NCBI GenBank assembly: GCA_041659285.1
Contig: JBAZYO010000016.1
Span: forward strand, 62,001 to 126,000
DNA: 64,000 nucleotides
Direction: 5' to 3'
Source of the DNA: Vicinamibacterales bacterium
GTDB lineage: Bacteria; Acidobacteriota; Vicinamibacteria; Vicinamibacterales; UBA2999
The position numbers and the translations under genes are program-made. The notes under the pieces were generated by a model. That model did no database searches and had not been told where the DNA came from. It saw nothing but the letters and a program-made list of their open reading frames with translations. Position 1 is the stretch's first letter; each line of letters opens with the position of its first letter. Positions 16,710 through 25,512 of this stretch are shown piece after piece.

Positions 16710-17675
16710 ATGCTTGTCAACTGTGTTGCCTACCAACGCGGCCAGAAACTGTCCGACATTCCGATCGGCGAGGTGCGCGCGCACCTGGATCGGCCGGAGT
16801 GTTTCGTCTGGGTGGCGCTGAAGGATCCCCAGCCCGAGGAACTGGCCTTGCTGCAGGAGGAGTTCGGCCTCCACGAGCTCGCCACCGAAGACGCGCGGAA
16901 GGGTCACCAGCGTCCGAAGATGGACGAATACGGCTCGTCGCTGTTCGTCGTCTTGCACCTGATTGAACCGGTGGGCGACGACCTGCAGACCGGCGAGGTC
17001 GCGATCTTCGTCGGGCCCCAGTACATCATCTCGGTCCGGCGCGACGCCCAGTTGGGCTTCGCCGAAGTTCGCCGTCGCTGCGAGCAGGAGCCGGAGCTCC
17101 TGCAGCACGGCCCCGCCTACGTGCTCTACACGTTGATGGACACGGTCGTGGATCGGTATTTCCCGGTGCTCGACGCCCTCACCGAAGAGATCGAAGGGAT
17201 CGAAGAGCGGATTTTCGCGGGTCAGACGACGCGCGTGCAGATCGAGGAGTTGTATTCGCTCAAGCGCAAGCTGATGACGCTGGACCATGCGACCGTGCCG
17301 CTCCTGGAAGTGGCGGGGAAGCTGCACGGCGGCCGCGTGCCGCCGATTTGCGCCGGCCTGCACGACTACTTCCGCGACGTCTACGACCACCTGCTGCGCC
17401 TCAAGCAGTCAATCGACAGCCTGCGCGACATGGTGGCCACCGCCATTTCGGTCAACCTGTCGCTGATCACGCTGCAGGAGAACGAGGTCACCAAGCGGCT
17501 GGCGGCGTACGCCGCGCTGGTCGCGGTGCCGACCATGGTGGCGGGCGTCTACGGGATGAACTTCGCCAACATGCCGGAACTGCAATGGGCCTACGGCTAC
17601 CCGACCGCGGTGGCGTCGATGGTGCTGATTGACATCTACCTGATCTATCGCTTCCGGCAGGCCAAGTGGATGTGA
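16710..17675 (+). CDS. corA: CorA-family Mg2+/Co2+ transporter
   Basis: 321 residues. A long acidic cytoplasmic domain and coiled-coil stalk (about 150-250) lead into two C-terminal membrane helices. The pore signature YGMNFANMP (GMN motif) lies between them. The C-terminal basic end YRFRQAKWM is typical. It mediates Mg2+ (and Co2+ or Ni2+) influx as a pentamer. The stop overlaps the start of the amidase gene, so the two are cotranscribed. I saw no metal-sensing riboswitch in the 94-nt upstream gap. Confidence 0.92.
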   Translation: MLVNCVAYQRGQKLSDIPIGEVRAHLDRPECFVWVALKDPQPEELALLQEEFGLHELATEDARKGHQRPKMDEYGSSLFVVLHLIEPVGDDLQTGEVAIFVGPQYIISVRRDAQLGFAEVRRRCEQEPELLQHGPAYVLYTLMDTVVDRYFPVLDALTEEIEGIEERIFAGQTTRVQIEELYSLKRKLMTLDHATVPLLEVAGKLHGGRVPPICAGLHDYFRDVYDHLLRLKQSIDSLRDMVATAISVNLSLITLQENEVTKRLAAYAALVAVPTMVAGVYGMNFANMPELQWAYGYPTAVASMVLIDIYLIYRFRQAKWM

Positions 17676-19090
17676 TGGCCGACGCCCTCTGCTTCACGAG
17701 CGCGCGGGAGCTGGCGGAGGCGATCCGCGCGCGCAAGGTGTCGGCGCGCGAAGTGATGACCGCGTTCCTGGCGCAGATCAACCGCCTCAACCCCGCGCTC
17801 AACGCCATCGTCGCGAAGCTCGACGATCAGTCGTGCCTGGCGCTGGCCGATTCGGCCGACCGCGCGCTGGCGGAGGGGAAGCCGGTGGGGCCGCTCCACG
17901 GCCTGCCAATCGCGTTCAAGGACCTTGAGGCGGCCGTCGGCTTTCCGTGCACCAAGGGCTCGCCGATCTTCAAGGACGTGATGCCGGCGGAAGACACGGT
18001 GATTGTCGAGCGTCTGCGCCGGGCCGGGACCATTCCCATCGGCAAGACCAACGTGCCCGAGTTCGGCATGGGCTCGCACACCTACAACAAGGTCTACGGC
18101 ACCACGTTCAATCCCTACGATCGGACCAAGAGCGCAGGCGGTTCGAGCGGCGGCGCGGGGGCCGCGATTGCCTCGGGCATGCTGCCCCTCGCCGACGGCG
18201 GCGACCTCGGCGGCTCGCTCCGCAACCCGGCCAACTTCAACAACATCGTCGCGCTGCGGCCCACCGTGGGGCTGGTGCCGATTGCCCCCACGCCACTGCC
18301 GATGGTTGGCGTGTCGGTGAAGGGCCCGATGGCCCGCTCGGTGGCAGACGTCGCGTTCATGCTGAGCGTGATGGCCGGCGCCGACGGCCGCGATCCGCAG
18401 ACCTATCCGTCCAGGCCGTCGATGTTTGCCCTGCCGCTCGAGCGCAACTGGCGGGGCGTCAGGGTCGCCTGGTCGCCCGACCTGGGCGGCCTGCCGCTCG
18501 ACCATCGCGTCCGCGCCGTGCTCGACGCGCAACGCCGGATCTTCGAAGATCTCGGCTGCGTCGTCGAAGACGCCACGCCGGACCTGAGCGACGTCGACGA
18601 GATCTTCCTGACGTTGCGGTCGTGGGCGAACTGGAATACCAACGGCGCGTTGCTGGCCGAGCATCGATCGCTGATCAAGCCGGAAGCGATTTGGGACATC
18701 GAGGCCGGGGCGAGGCTGAGCGGCGAGGACGTGGCGCGCGCGATCATCAAGCACGGCGCGCTGCTCGAGCGGATGCGCGTGTTCCAGCAGCGCCATGAGT
18801 TCCTGGTGTGCGCGGTCAACCAGGTGCCGCCATTCGACGCCGGCCTGGACTGGCCCAAGTCGATTGACGGCGTCGCCATGGACAACTACGTGGCGTGGAT
18901 GAAGTCCGCGTACTGGATCTCGACGACCTGCCGCCCCGCGATTTCAGTGCCGGCCGGCTTCACGCCGGAGGGGCTGCCGGTGGGGATTCAGATTGTGGGC
19001 TGCCATCGCGACGACTTCGGCGTGCTGCAGTTGGGGCACGCCTTCGAGCAGGCCACCGGCGTCGGCAAGCGGCGGCCTGACGGGGCATAG
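17675..19090 (+). CDS. Amidase-signature family hydrolase
   Basis: 471 residues. The amidase-signature catalytic triad is present: Lys in AFKDLE, cis-Ser in SAGGSSGGAGAA and the nucleophile Ser in GGDLGGSLRNPA. Usual members have GSD/GGSIR here; the GGSLRNPANF variant occurs in amidases of unknown substrate. The C-terminal motif TCRPAISVPAGFTPEGLPVG is conserved. The ATG at 17675 shares a base with the corA stop (TGATG); an in-frame GTG at 17666 is less likely. It is not GatA by context, because no gatB or gatC is nearby. Confidence 0.85.
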   Translation: MADALCFTSARELAEAIRARKVSAREVMTAFLAQINRLNPALNAIVAKLDDQSCLALADSADRALAEGKPVGPLHGLPIAFKDLEAAVGFPCTKGSPIFKDVMPAEDTVIVERLRRAGTIPIGKTNVPEFGMGSHTYNKVYGTTFNPYDRTKSAGGSSGGAGAAIASGMLPLADGGDLGGSLRNPANFNNIVALRPTVGLVPIAPTPLPMVGVSVKGPMARSVADVAFMLSVMAGADGRDPQTYPSRPSMFALPLERNWRGVRVAWSPDLGGLPLDHRVRAVLDAQRRIFEDLGCVVEDATPDLSDVDEIFLTLRSWANWNTNGALLAEHRSLIKPEAIWDIEAGARLSGEDVARAIIKHGALLERMRVFQQRHEFLVCAVNQVPPFDAGLDWPKSIDGVAMDNYVAWMKSAYWISTTCRPAISVPAGFTPEGLPVGIQIVGCHRDDFGVLQLGHAFEQATGVGKRRPDGA

Positions 19091-19119
19091 GGAAGGCCAG
19101 GGCCAGGCGTTCGAAGTGA

Positions 19120-19152
19120 TATAATCCACCACACTGCGGAGGATCCTCCGCA
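19120..19152 (+). promoter_or_regulatory. pyrR promoter -10 and adjoining palindrome
   Basis: TATAAT at 19120-19125 predicts transcription from about 19132. Directly after it lies the perfect 18-bp palindrome TGCGGAGGATCCTCCGCA (19135-19152). As RNA it folds into a 7-bp hairpin with a GATC loop at the 5' end; as DNA it could be an operator. Confidence 0.65.
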
Positions 19153-19187
19153 CTCTTTAAACGCGGACCTGCGAGTTCGCAAAGAGG
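19153..19187 (+). promoter_or_regulatory. PyrR-binding RNA hairpin sequestering the pyrR RBS
   Basis: CTCTTTAAAC, then stem GCGGAC (19163-19168), loop CTGCGA and stem GTTCGC (19175-19180), then AAAGAGG (19181-19187). The outer strands CTCTTT and AAAGAGG pair and contain the ribosome-binding site 5 nt before the ATG at 19193. Layout and sequence (UUUAA, then GAC..G.GAG in the upper stem-loop) match PyrR-binding RNAs. A second copy lies before pyrC. UMP-bound PyrR would stabilise the hairpin and block translation. Confidence 0.75.
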
Positions 19188-19192
19188 TGAAT

Positions 19193-19729
19193 ATGCCCGT
19201 TGTCATGGATGCGGAGCGCATCTCGCGCGCGCTTACCCGCATCGCCCACGAAATCATCGAGCACAATCGCGGTCTGTCCAACCTTGCCCTGGTAGGCGTG
19301 CGCAGTCGTGGCGTACCCATCGCGCACCGCCTTGCCCGCGACATCCTCCAGATCACCAAGGAAGAGGTCGCCGTCGGCGCCCTCGACATCACGCTCTACC
19401 GCGACGACCTGATGGGCGCCTCGGTCGGCCTGGCGCCGCTTGTCCGCAAGACCGAGATTCCGTTTTCCATCGACGGCCGCACCATCGTGCTGGTGGACGA
19501 CGTGCTTTACACCGGGCGCACGACGCGGGCCGCCCTCGATGCGCTGACCGACTTCGGCCGTCCCAAGTCGATTCAGCTGGTCGTTCTCGTCGACCGCGGA
19601 CACCGCGAGCTGCCGATCAAGGCCGACTACGTCGGCAAGAACGTGCCGACCTCGCGCCAGGAAAGCGTGCAGGTCCGCCTCCTGGAACTCGACGGCGTGG
19701 ACGAAGTGCTGCTGCAGGGGAAGGAGTAA
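19193..19729 (+). CDS. pyrR: Pyrimidine operon regulator PyrR
   Basis: 178 residues, phosphoribosyltransferase fold. The PRPP-binding motif is IVLVDDVLYTGRTTRAALD, with GVRSRGVPIA and VLVDRGHRELPIKADYVGKN also conserved. PyrR binds UMP and a specific mRNA hairpin, and has weak uracil phosphoribosyltransferase activity. I chose the ATG at 19193 because AAAGAGG precedes it by 5 nt; a GTG two codons upstream overlaps that site. It is followed 3 nt later by pyrB. Its leader carries a PyrR-binding hairpin, so autoregulation at translation is likely. Confidence 0.95.
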   Translation: MPVVMDAERISRALTRIAHEIIEHNRGLSNLALVGVRSRGVPIAHRLARDILQITKEEVAVGALDITLYRDDLMGASVGLAPLVRKTEIPFSIDGRTIVLVDDVLYTGRTTRAALDALTDFGRPKSIQLVVLVDRGHRELPIKADYVGKNVPTSRQESVQVRLLELDGVDEVLLQGKE

Positions 19730-19732
19730 GCC

Positions 19733-20704
19733 ATGGACGTTGCCGCCACGCCGCCGCTCACGGCCCTTCGCCACAAGCACCTGCTCGGCATCGCCGACCT
19801 CAGCCCCGAGGAAATCGTCCTGGTGCTCGACACCGCCGACGCCATGAAGGAAGTGGGCCAGCGCACCATCAAGAAGGTGCCGACGCTCCGCGGCCGCACG
19901 GTGATCAACCTGTTCTTCGAGCCGAGCACGCGCACGCGGACCTCGTTCGAGATTGCCGAGAAGCGCCTCAGCGCCGACACGCTCAACGTCGCGATTGCCT
20001 CGTCCAGCGTGGTGAAGGGCGAGACGCTGGTCGATACGGCGATGAACCTCGAGGCGATGTCGCCCAGCATGATCGTGCTGCGGCACGCCTCGGCCGGCGC
20101 CTGTCACCTGCTGTCGCGCATCTGCAAGGCCTCGATCGTCAATGCCGGCGACGGGATGCACGAGCACCCGACGCAGGCGCTGCTGGATGCGTTCACGATT
20201 CGCGAGCGCAAGGGCCGGCTCGCGGGCCTGAAGGTGGCGATTGTCGGCGACCTGCTGCACAGCCGCGTGCTGCGCTCGAACGTGCTGCTGCTGACCAAGC
20301 TCGGCGCGGATGTGTGGGTGTGCGCACCGGCCACCCTGATTCCGCCCGGCTTGAAGCAAATGGGCGTGACGGTCACGACCAGGGTCGATGAGGCCGTGGA
20401 AGGCGCCGACGTGATCATGATGCTGCGCATCCAGCTCGAGCGCATGCAAGGCGGCTACTTCCCGTCGCTGCGCGAGTACTTCACCACCTTCGGCATGACC
20501 GAGGCCCGCGTCGCCCGCGCCAAGCCCGATGTGATCGTCATGCACCCCGGGCCGATCAATCGCGGTGTCGAGATCGCGTCGGAAGTCGCCGACGGGGCGT
20601 CGTCGGTCATCCTCGATCAGGTGGCCAACGGGGTGGCGGTGCGGATGGCCGTGCTCTACCTGCTGGCGGGTGGCGGGGACGGCGACACCGCCCGGGCGGA
20701 TTGA
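19733..20704 (+). CDS. pyrB: Aspartate carbamoyltransferase catalytic subunit
   Basis: 323 residues. It makes carbamoyl aspartate from carbamoyl phosphate and aspartate. Carbamoyl-phosphate binding motif FFEPSTRTRTSFE at about residues 62-74; HPTQALLDAFT and HPGPINRGVEI are the other active-site loops. No pyrI regulatory subunit is present. It follows pyrR by 3 nt with its own AAGGAG site, so expression is tied to pyrR. PyrC, usually adjacent, is 10 kb away and carries a separate PyrR hairpin. Confidence 0.95.
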   Translation: MDVAATPPLTALRHKHLLGIADLSPEEIVLVLDTADAMKEVGQRTIKKVPTLRGRTVINLFFEPSTRTRTSFEIAEKRLSADTLNVAIASSSVVKGETLVDTAMNLEAMSPSMIVLRHASAGACHLLSRICKASIVNAGDGMHEHPTQALLDAFTIRERKGRLAGLKVAIVGDLLHSRVLRSNVLLLTKLGADVWVCAPATLIPPGLKQMGVTVTTRVDEAVEGADVIMMLRIQLERMQGGYFPSLREYFTTFGMTEARVARAKPDVIVMHPGPINRGVEIASEVADGASSVILDQVANGVAVRMAVLYLLAGGGDGDTARAD

Positions 20705-20765
20705 CACGCGCTTCGCGCCGCCCGTACGATGGTGACTTGCCGTCTGGTGTGTTCAGGTTGCAGTC

Positions 20766-21416
20766 ATGATCCGGTGGTTTCGCGCGCGAGTGAGCACGGT
20801 GCTCAACGCGGTTCGACACCGGGCTCCCGTTCGCCGCGTCGCCACCGCGCAGTTGCCGACCGAGTTCGGCGAGTTCACCATTCACGTCTTCGAGAACGGG
20901 CTGGGCGGCGGCACGCACGTCGCCCTGGTGCGCGGCGACCTTGGCGACGGCGAGAACGTGCTGGCCCGCGTGCATTCGTCGTGCCTCACCGGCGACATCT
21001 TTCATTCCGCGCGCTGTGACTGCGGCGAACAGCTGCAAGCGGCGCTGCGGCGGATCGCCGACGAGGGCCGCGGCGTGCTGCTCTACCTCAACCAGGAAGG
21101 GCGCGGCATCGGGCTGGCGAACAAGATCCGCGCCTACGCCCTGCAGGAAGCCGGCTGCGACACGGTGGAGGCCAACGCGCGGCTCGGCTTCCCGGCCGAC
21201 CTGCGCGACTACCGCGCCGCGATTCGCATGCTGCAGGACCTCGGCGTGCGCTCCACGCGGTTGATGAGCAACAACCCGCGCAAGCTGGCGGGCATCACCG
21301 GCGAAGGCCTGTCGGTCAGTGAGCGCCTGCCGATCGAGATTCTGGCCACCGCCTCGACCAAGCGCTACCTGAAGACCAAGAAAGACAAGCTGGGCCACCT
21401 GCTCTCGTCGGTGTAG
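20766..21416 (+). CDS. ribA: GTP cyclohydrolase II, stand-alone
   Basis: 216 residues. It opens GTP to 2,5-diamino-6-ribosylamino-pyrimidinone phosphate, formate and pyrophosphate, the first step to riboflavin. Zinc-binding motif CLTGDIFHSARCDCG; catalytic region YLNQEGRGIGLANKI; C-terminal MSNNPRKLAGITG. It lacks the RibB domain found in RibBA fusions. No other core riboflavin gene is close. A RibD-type reductase lies 8 kb away at 29889, so this copy might serve a specialised GTP-derived pathway; that is only inference. Confidence 0.92.
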   Translation: MIRWFRARVSTVLNAVRHRAPVRRVATAQLPTEFGEFTIHVFENGLGGGTHVALVRGDLGDGENVLARVHSSCLTGDIFHSARCDCGEQLQAALRRIADEGRGVLLYLNQEGRGIGLANKIRAYALQEAGCDTVEANARLGFPADLRDYRAAIRMLQDLGVRSTRLMSNNPRKLAGITGEGLSVSERLPIEILATASTKRYLKTKKDKLGHLLSSV

Positions 21417-21419
21417 CCA

Positions 21420-22985
21420 GTGCTGGCCGCCGCCGCCCTCTTCCTGCTGAATGCGTCGCTCACGTTCGGTAACGTGTGGCCCACTCCGAACATTCGTTGG
21501 GAGGCGGCGCTGTCGGTGGAGCTCGCCGTGTGCGTGCTGCTGCTGGCCGTCGCGCACCAACGGGCCGAACGCCTGGCGCGCCGGGTGCTGCCGACGCTGT
21601 GGGTGCTGATGGTCGCCGGTCACTACCTCGATGTGACCGCCCCTGGCCTGTACGGCCGCGACTTCAACGTCTATTGGGATTCCCGCCACCTGGGCAACGT
21701 CACCGCCATGCTCGCGCGCGTGGTGCCGGTGTGGCAGGTGGTGGCGGCCGTCGCGGGCCTGATTGTCGTGATTGCCGCCGTCTACTTCCTGGCACGCCTG
21801 GCGCTTCGGCATCTCGCCCTGGCGCTGCGGAATCGCCGCGCCCGGCTCGTGCTTGGCGCTGCGGCGGCGCTGGTGATCACCACCTTCGTAGCACAGCAGG
21901 TCACCTCGTTCGCACCCGTCCGGTTGTCGTTTGCGGATCCCGCGACCGGCGCATATTTCCGCCAGGCCCGGTACGTTGTCGCGATGGTGGGGACCGGAGG
22001 CACCTCGCCCGTGCTGAGCGACAGCCCCGACTTTGGCGCCGACCTCCGCGGCTTGGACGAAGCGGACGTCGTGCTGGTGTTCCTGGAGTCGTACGGCGCG
22101 GTCACGTTCGACAACCCGGCGTTCGCTGATGCGCTGGCGGCGAGCCGGCGCAACTTCGAAGCCGCGGTCGGCGCCGCGGGCCGCGAGTTGGTGTCGGCGT
22201 ACGTCGAGTCGCCCACCTTCGGTGCTTCGTCGTGGCTCGCGCACCTCAGCCTGCTCTCGGGCGTGAAGGTCGCCGATCAGTACGAGTACACCTCGTTGAT
22301 GGCGTCCACGCGCGACACCCTCGTGAAGGCGTTTGCGCGCGGCGGCTACCGCACCGTGGCGCTGATGCCCGGCATGCGGCAGCCCTGGCCCGAAGGCGCG
22401 TTCTATGGCTTCGATGTCATTTACGGACGCGACTTGTTGGCCTATGAGGGGCCCGAGTTCGGCTGGTGGGGCATTCCCGACCAGTTCGCGCTGGCCAGGC
22501 TCGATGCCCTCGAGCGCGGCACCGCGTCACGGGCGCCGCTGTTCGCGGTGTTTCCCACCAGCACCTCGCACGCGCCGTTCGGGCCGGTGCCGCCGTACCT
22601 GCCCGAGTGGTCGCGCACGCTGCAGAGGGATGCCTACCGTCCCGCCGACATCGCGAGCGCCGGCGCGCCGGACCTCACCGACCTGGCGCCGAGCTACCTG
22701 CGCGCCATCGCCTACGGCTACGACACCCTGGCCGGCTACATTCGCGCGCACGCCGGCGAGAACCTGGTGATGGTCGTGATCGGCGATCACCAGCCGCCCG
22801 CCGCCGTGAGCGGGCGCGCCGCGACGCATGACGTGCCGGTCCACGTGATTACCAGTCGTGACGAAGTGCTGCGCCGCCTGCGCGCGAAGGGGTTCAGCCC
22901 GGGGCTCGCGCCTGCGCGTCCGGGCGCCGGCGAGATGCACGCTCTCGTGCCGATGTTGCTGGAGGCCTTCGGCGCGCGCGAGTAA
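21420..22985 (+). CDS. Sulfatase / phosphoglycerol-transferase-like membrane protein
   Basis: 521 residues from a GTG 3 nt after ribA. Four to five membrane segments (about 1-160) precede an alkaline-phosphatase-fold domain. VVLVFLESYGAV gives the metal-binding Glu typical of LtaS/OpgB enzymes, and FGASSWLAHLSLLSG aligns with the nucleophile region. SHAPF and VVIGDHQPP (Asp-His) complete the metal site. Enzymes of this kind transfer phosphoglycerol or phosphoethanolamine onto envelope glycans. The substrate here is not known. Spacing suggests cotranscription with ribA. Confidence 0.72.
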   Translation: MLAAAALFLLNASLTFGNVWPTPNIRWEAALSVELAVCVLLLAVAHQRAERLARRVLPTLWVLMVAGHYLDVTAPGLYGRDFNVYWDSRHLGNVTAMLARVVPVWQVVAAVAGLIVVIAAVYFLARLALRHLALALRNRRARLVLGAAAALVITTFVAQQVTSFAPVRLSFADPATGAYFRQARYVVAMVGTGGTSPVLSDSPDFGADLRGLDEADVVLVFLESYGAVTFDNPAFADALAASRRNFEAAVGAAGRELVSAYVESPTFGASSWLAHLSLLSGVKVADQYEYTSLMASTRDTLVKAFARGGYRTVALMPGMRQPWPEGAFYGFDVIYGRDLLAYEGPEFGWWGIPDQFALARLDALERGTASRAPLFAVFPTSTSHAPFGPVPPYLPEWSRTLQRDAYRPADIASAGAPDLTDLAPSYLRAIAYGYDTLAGYIRAHAGENLVMVVIGDHQPPAAVSGRAATHDVPVHVITSRDEVLRRLRAKGFSPGLAPARPGAGEMHALVPMLLEAFGARE

Positions 22986-22995
22986 ACACGAGTGC

Positions 22996-23904
22996 CTAAG
23001 AGCGCGTGAACGTCCAGGCCAGAATGCGGCTCTTCTTCTGACCATGCACCATCTCGAGGGTCCGGACGTCCAGGGCCTTCACCTCCTCCAGCGATTGGAA
23101 CAGGCGCGGAAGATGCGCGCTCTTCGAGACCAGGGTGGTGAACCATCGGCACAGCCGGGGCCGCTCGGCGCTTTCCGCGATCATACGGCGCACGAACGCC
23201 AATTCGCCGCCGTCGCACCAGAGTTCGCCCGCCTGGCCGCCAAAATTCAAGACGGTTGCCGCGGCTTTCTCGTGGCCCAGGTTGCGACCCTTTCGGCGGG
23301 TACCCTCGGCAGCGGCAGCGGCCGAGGCATGAAACGGCGGATTGCACATCGACAGGTCGAATGTCTCACCCGCCTTGGCCACGCCGTTGAAACACGCGAG
23401 CGGTGATTTCTGTAACCGGCACTCGATCAGATCGGTTACCGCCGGATTAGCTGCCACCAGTTTTCTTGCCCATTGCAGCGCCACTGGATCGATCTCCGAG
23501 CCGACGAAACGCCAGCCGTACTCGCGCGCCCCGATCAGCGGGTAGATGCAATTGGCTCCCATCCCGATGTCGAGGACGAGGATGGGCTTACGACGCGCCG
23601 GGGCGTCTCCAATCCCTGGCAGGTCGGCGAGATGATGAAGATAGTCACTGCGCCCAGGAATCGGCGGACACAGGTAGCCTGACGGCACGTCCCAAGTGTC
23701 GATTCCGTAAGCGTGCTTGAGCAGCGCCTGGTTGAGCGCCTTCACTGCCTCCGGGTTGGCGTAGTCGATGGATGCATCCCGGTACGCGTTTGGCGCGACG
23801 AACGCGGCCAATCGCGGGCTGCATGCGATCAGCCGTGGGAAGTCGTACCCGGTCCGAAACCGGTTGCGCGGATGCAGTTGTTCCTTGACCGACCGCCTGA
23901 TCAT
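22996..23904 (-). CDS. rlmF: 23S rRNA (adenine(1618)-N6)-methyltransferase
   Basis: 302 residues. LHPRNRFRTGYDFPRL at the N-terminus, LDIGMGANCIYPLIG as the SAM-binding motif I and MCNPPFHAS as the N6-adenine methyltransferase NPPF motif are diagnostic of RlmF. GTRRKGRNLGHE and WFTTLVSKSAHLP are also family landmarks. It methylates A1618 in the large ribosomal RNA. It converges with the preceding gene across 10 nt and is divergent from the J-like gene with a 34-nt gap that must hold both promoters. Confidence 0.9.
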   Translation of the reverse strand: MIRRSVKEQLHPRNRFRTGYDFPRLIACSPRLAAFVAPNAYRDASIDYANPEAVKALNQALLKHAYGIDTWDVPSGYLCPPIPGRSDYLHHLADLPGIGDAPARRKPILVLDIGMGANCIYPLIGAREYGWRFVGSEIDPVALQWARKLVAANPAVTDLIECRLQKSPLACFNGVAKAGETFDLSMCNPPFHASAAAAAEGTRRKGRNLGHEKAAATVLNFGGQAGELWCDGGELAFVRRMIAESAERPRLCRWFTTLVSKSAHLPRLFQSLEEVKALDVRTLEMVHGQKKSRILAWTFTRS

Positions 23905-23938
23905 CGCCTCGTCCTGACCAATTCGATATCATCTTAGT

Positions 23939-24670
23939 GTGACCACGCTGGTCCAGGCGGAACGACCCAACGACCACGACCGCCTGCGCTCGCGGCTTTC
24001 CGAGCTCGAACACCTTCACACCGAACGTCGCGGCCACGTCGCCCGGACCCGGGCGGACCTGGCCGCATTCAAAATCAGATATCGTCACGAGGTCGGCCTG
24101 CTACACGACGAACTCGACCGGTTGGAGCTCGCGCTGGCCGAAGCCGAACTGGGCGAGTTGTCGAAGCGATTAGCGGCCGCCGGCGGACCGGACGCCGCGC
24201 CCGCCCCCGCGCGGCCAGAGCCGCAGCCGCGATACACGACAGACGCCGTCCGCAAGCTGTTTCGCGATGTCGCGAAGGCGATTCATCCCGACCTCGCCCG
24301 CGACCAGGTCACTCGCGACCGGCGTCACTCGCTGATGATCGAAGCCAACCTGGCCTACGCCCTGGGCGACGAGGAACAGCTGCGCGGCATCCTGCAGGCG
24401 TGGGAGCGAAGTCCAGAAGCGATCCAGGGGACCGGCCCGGAGGCGAGCCGATTGCGGCTAGTTCGCCGCATCGCGCAGATCGAGGAACAGTTGGAGATGC
24501 TGGCCAGCGATCAGGCGGCCCTGCAGGATTCGCCGATGTGGCAGTTGAAGGCAATGGTGGACGAAGAGGCCGCCAAGGGGAAGGACCTGGTGAAAGACAT
24601 GATCAGGCGGCTGAAGCGCGACATCCTGGTCGCCACCAATCGCCTGGACGCGTTGCAGCCGCCCGTGTGA
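23939..24670 (+). CDS. Coiled-coil protein with a J-domain-like segment
   Basis: 243 residues from a GTG. Residues about 10-85 and 165-235 are strongly helical and heptad-rich (coiled coil). Between them, RKLFRDVAKAIHPDLARDQVTRDRR contains the HPD tripeptide and flanking helices of a DnaJ domain. It may recruit DnaK, or it may be only a structural relative. No chaperone gene is adjacent. Similar proteins are usually annotated as hypothetical or 'molecular chaperone DnaJ'. There is no signal peptide, so it should be cytoplasmic. Confidence 0.65.
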   Translation: MTTLVQAERPNDHDRLRSRLSELEHLHTERRGHVARTRADLAAFKIRYRHEVGLLHDELDRLELALAEAELGELSKRLAAAGGPDAAPAPARPEPQPRYTTDAVRKLFRDVAKAIHPDLARDQVTRDRRHSLMIEANLAYALGDEEQLRGILQAWERSPEAIQGTGPEASRLRLVRRIAQIEEQLEMLASDQAALQDSPMWQLKAMVDEEAAKGKDLVKDMIRRLKRDILVATNRLDALQPPV

Positions 24671-24770
24671 CGAACGGCCGCGGGCCGCCAACGCAGGCAG
24701 CACGGGTCCGACCACGCGATGAGATTCGACTCCGTGCCTAGGCGATGCCTTCTCTGTATCTCGGCACCAA

Positions 24771-25487
24771 TCACGCTCCCTCACCCCGCCACAACCGCCT
24801 CACATCAATCCCAAACGACCACACGAGCGCCGCCAGGGTCATCGCCGCGATGACGTCACTGGTGGGAGCCGGAACGACGCGGGCGAGGGCCATGCTCAGG
24901 CCGGCGAATTGTCCAACGGCGACACTCTTGCCGCGAAAGGTTGGCCGCAACGGGCCGGCCAGCCACGGCAGCGCCCACCCGGCGGCGACGAACGCGTAGC
25001 GCATCAACCCACACGCCAGCACCCACGCCCCGGCCTTCTCGTGTCGCCACACGAAGATCGCCAGCACCAGGATTAGCAGGCTATCGACCTCGACGTCGAA
25101 CCGGGCGCCGAAGGCGCTGACCAGGCCGGTCCGCCGCGCCAGCCAGCCATCGAGGCCGTCCAGCGCCGCCAGGCACGCGGTAGTGCCGACCACCCACCAC
25201 GCGATGGCCGCCGTTGGCGGCTCCACGCTCAGGGCCGCCGCCAGTGCGACCATCGCGGCGCGAAGCATCGTTACGTAATTGGCCGGTCCGAATCGCGCGA
25301 ACGGGTGATACGCAGCGACGGTGGCCACCGCGACCGCCATCATCACGGCGAAAACCGTCGCCGCCTTCCATGGATACCCGGCCGATGCCTGCAGCCACGG
25401 TCCGATCACAAAGGAGACGACGACCACGCCGGCAGCGCCGACGCCGCTCGCGAGCAGGACCCGAATGCGAAGAGGCAAGGGCGGCAT
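24771..25487 (-). CDS. CDP-alcohol phosphatidyltransferase family protein
   Basis: 238 residues with about six membrane helices. The family motif DGx2ARx8Gx3Dx3D is complete: LDGLDGWLARRTGLVSAFGARFDVEVD. Enzymes of this fold swap the CMP of a CDP-alcohol for another alcohol, for example in phosphatidylglycerol or phosphatidylinositol synthesis. The exact product is unknown. The ATG at 25487 is preferred; the frame continues upstream only through the GATTTGG repeat tract, giving low-complexity residues. It is divergent from the dehydrogenase at 25613. Confidence 0.8.
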   Translation of the reverse strand: MPPLPLRIRVLLASGVGAAGVVVVSFVIGPWLQASAGYPWKAATVFAVMMAVAVATVAAYHPFARFGPANYVTMLRAAMVALAAALSVEPPTAAIAWWVVGTTACLAALDGLDGWLARRTGLVSAFGARFDVEVDSLLILVLAIFVWRHEKAGAWVLACGLMRYAFVAAGWALPWLAGPLRPTFRGKSVAVGQFAGLSMALARVVPAPTSDVIAAMTLAALVWSFGIDVRRLWRGEGA

Positions 25488-25512
25488 TGTAACTGGGACA
25501 GAATGGGACCAG

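Noticed and set aside
17675..19090. GatA subunit of the tRNA-dependent amidotransferase
   Set aside because: Amidase-signature motifs fit, but the GGSLRNPANF variant and the absence of gatB/gatC nearby make a general amidase more likely.
24690..24770. tRNA-like T-arm sequence on the minus strand (GGAGTCGAATCTC)
   Set aside because: The T-loop is one base short, the stem is only 3 bp and no matching acceptor, D-arm or anticodon arm could be folded around it.
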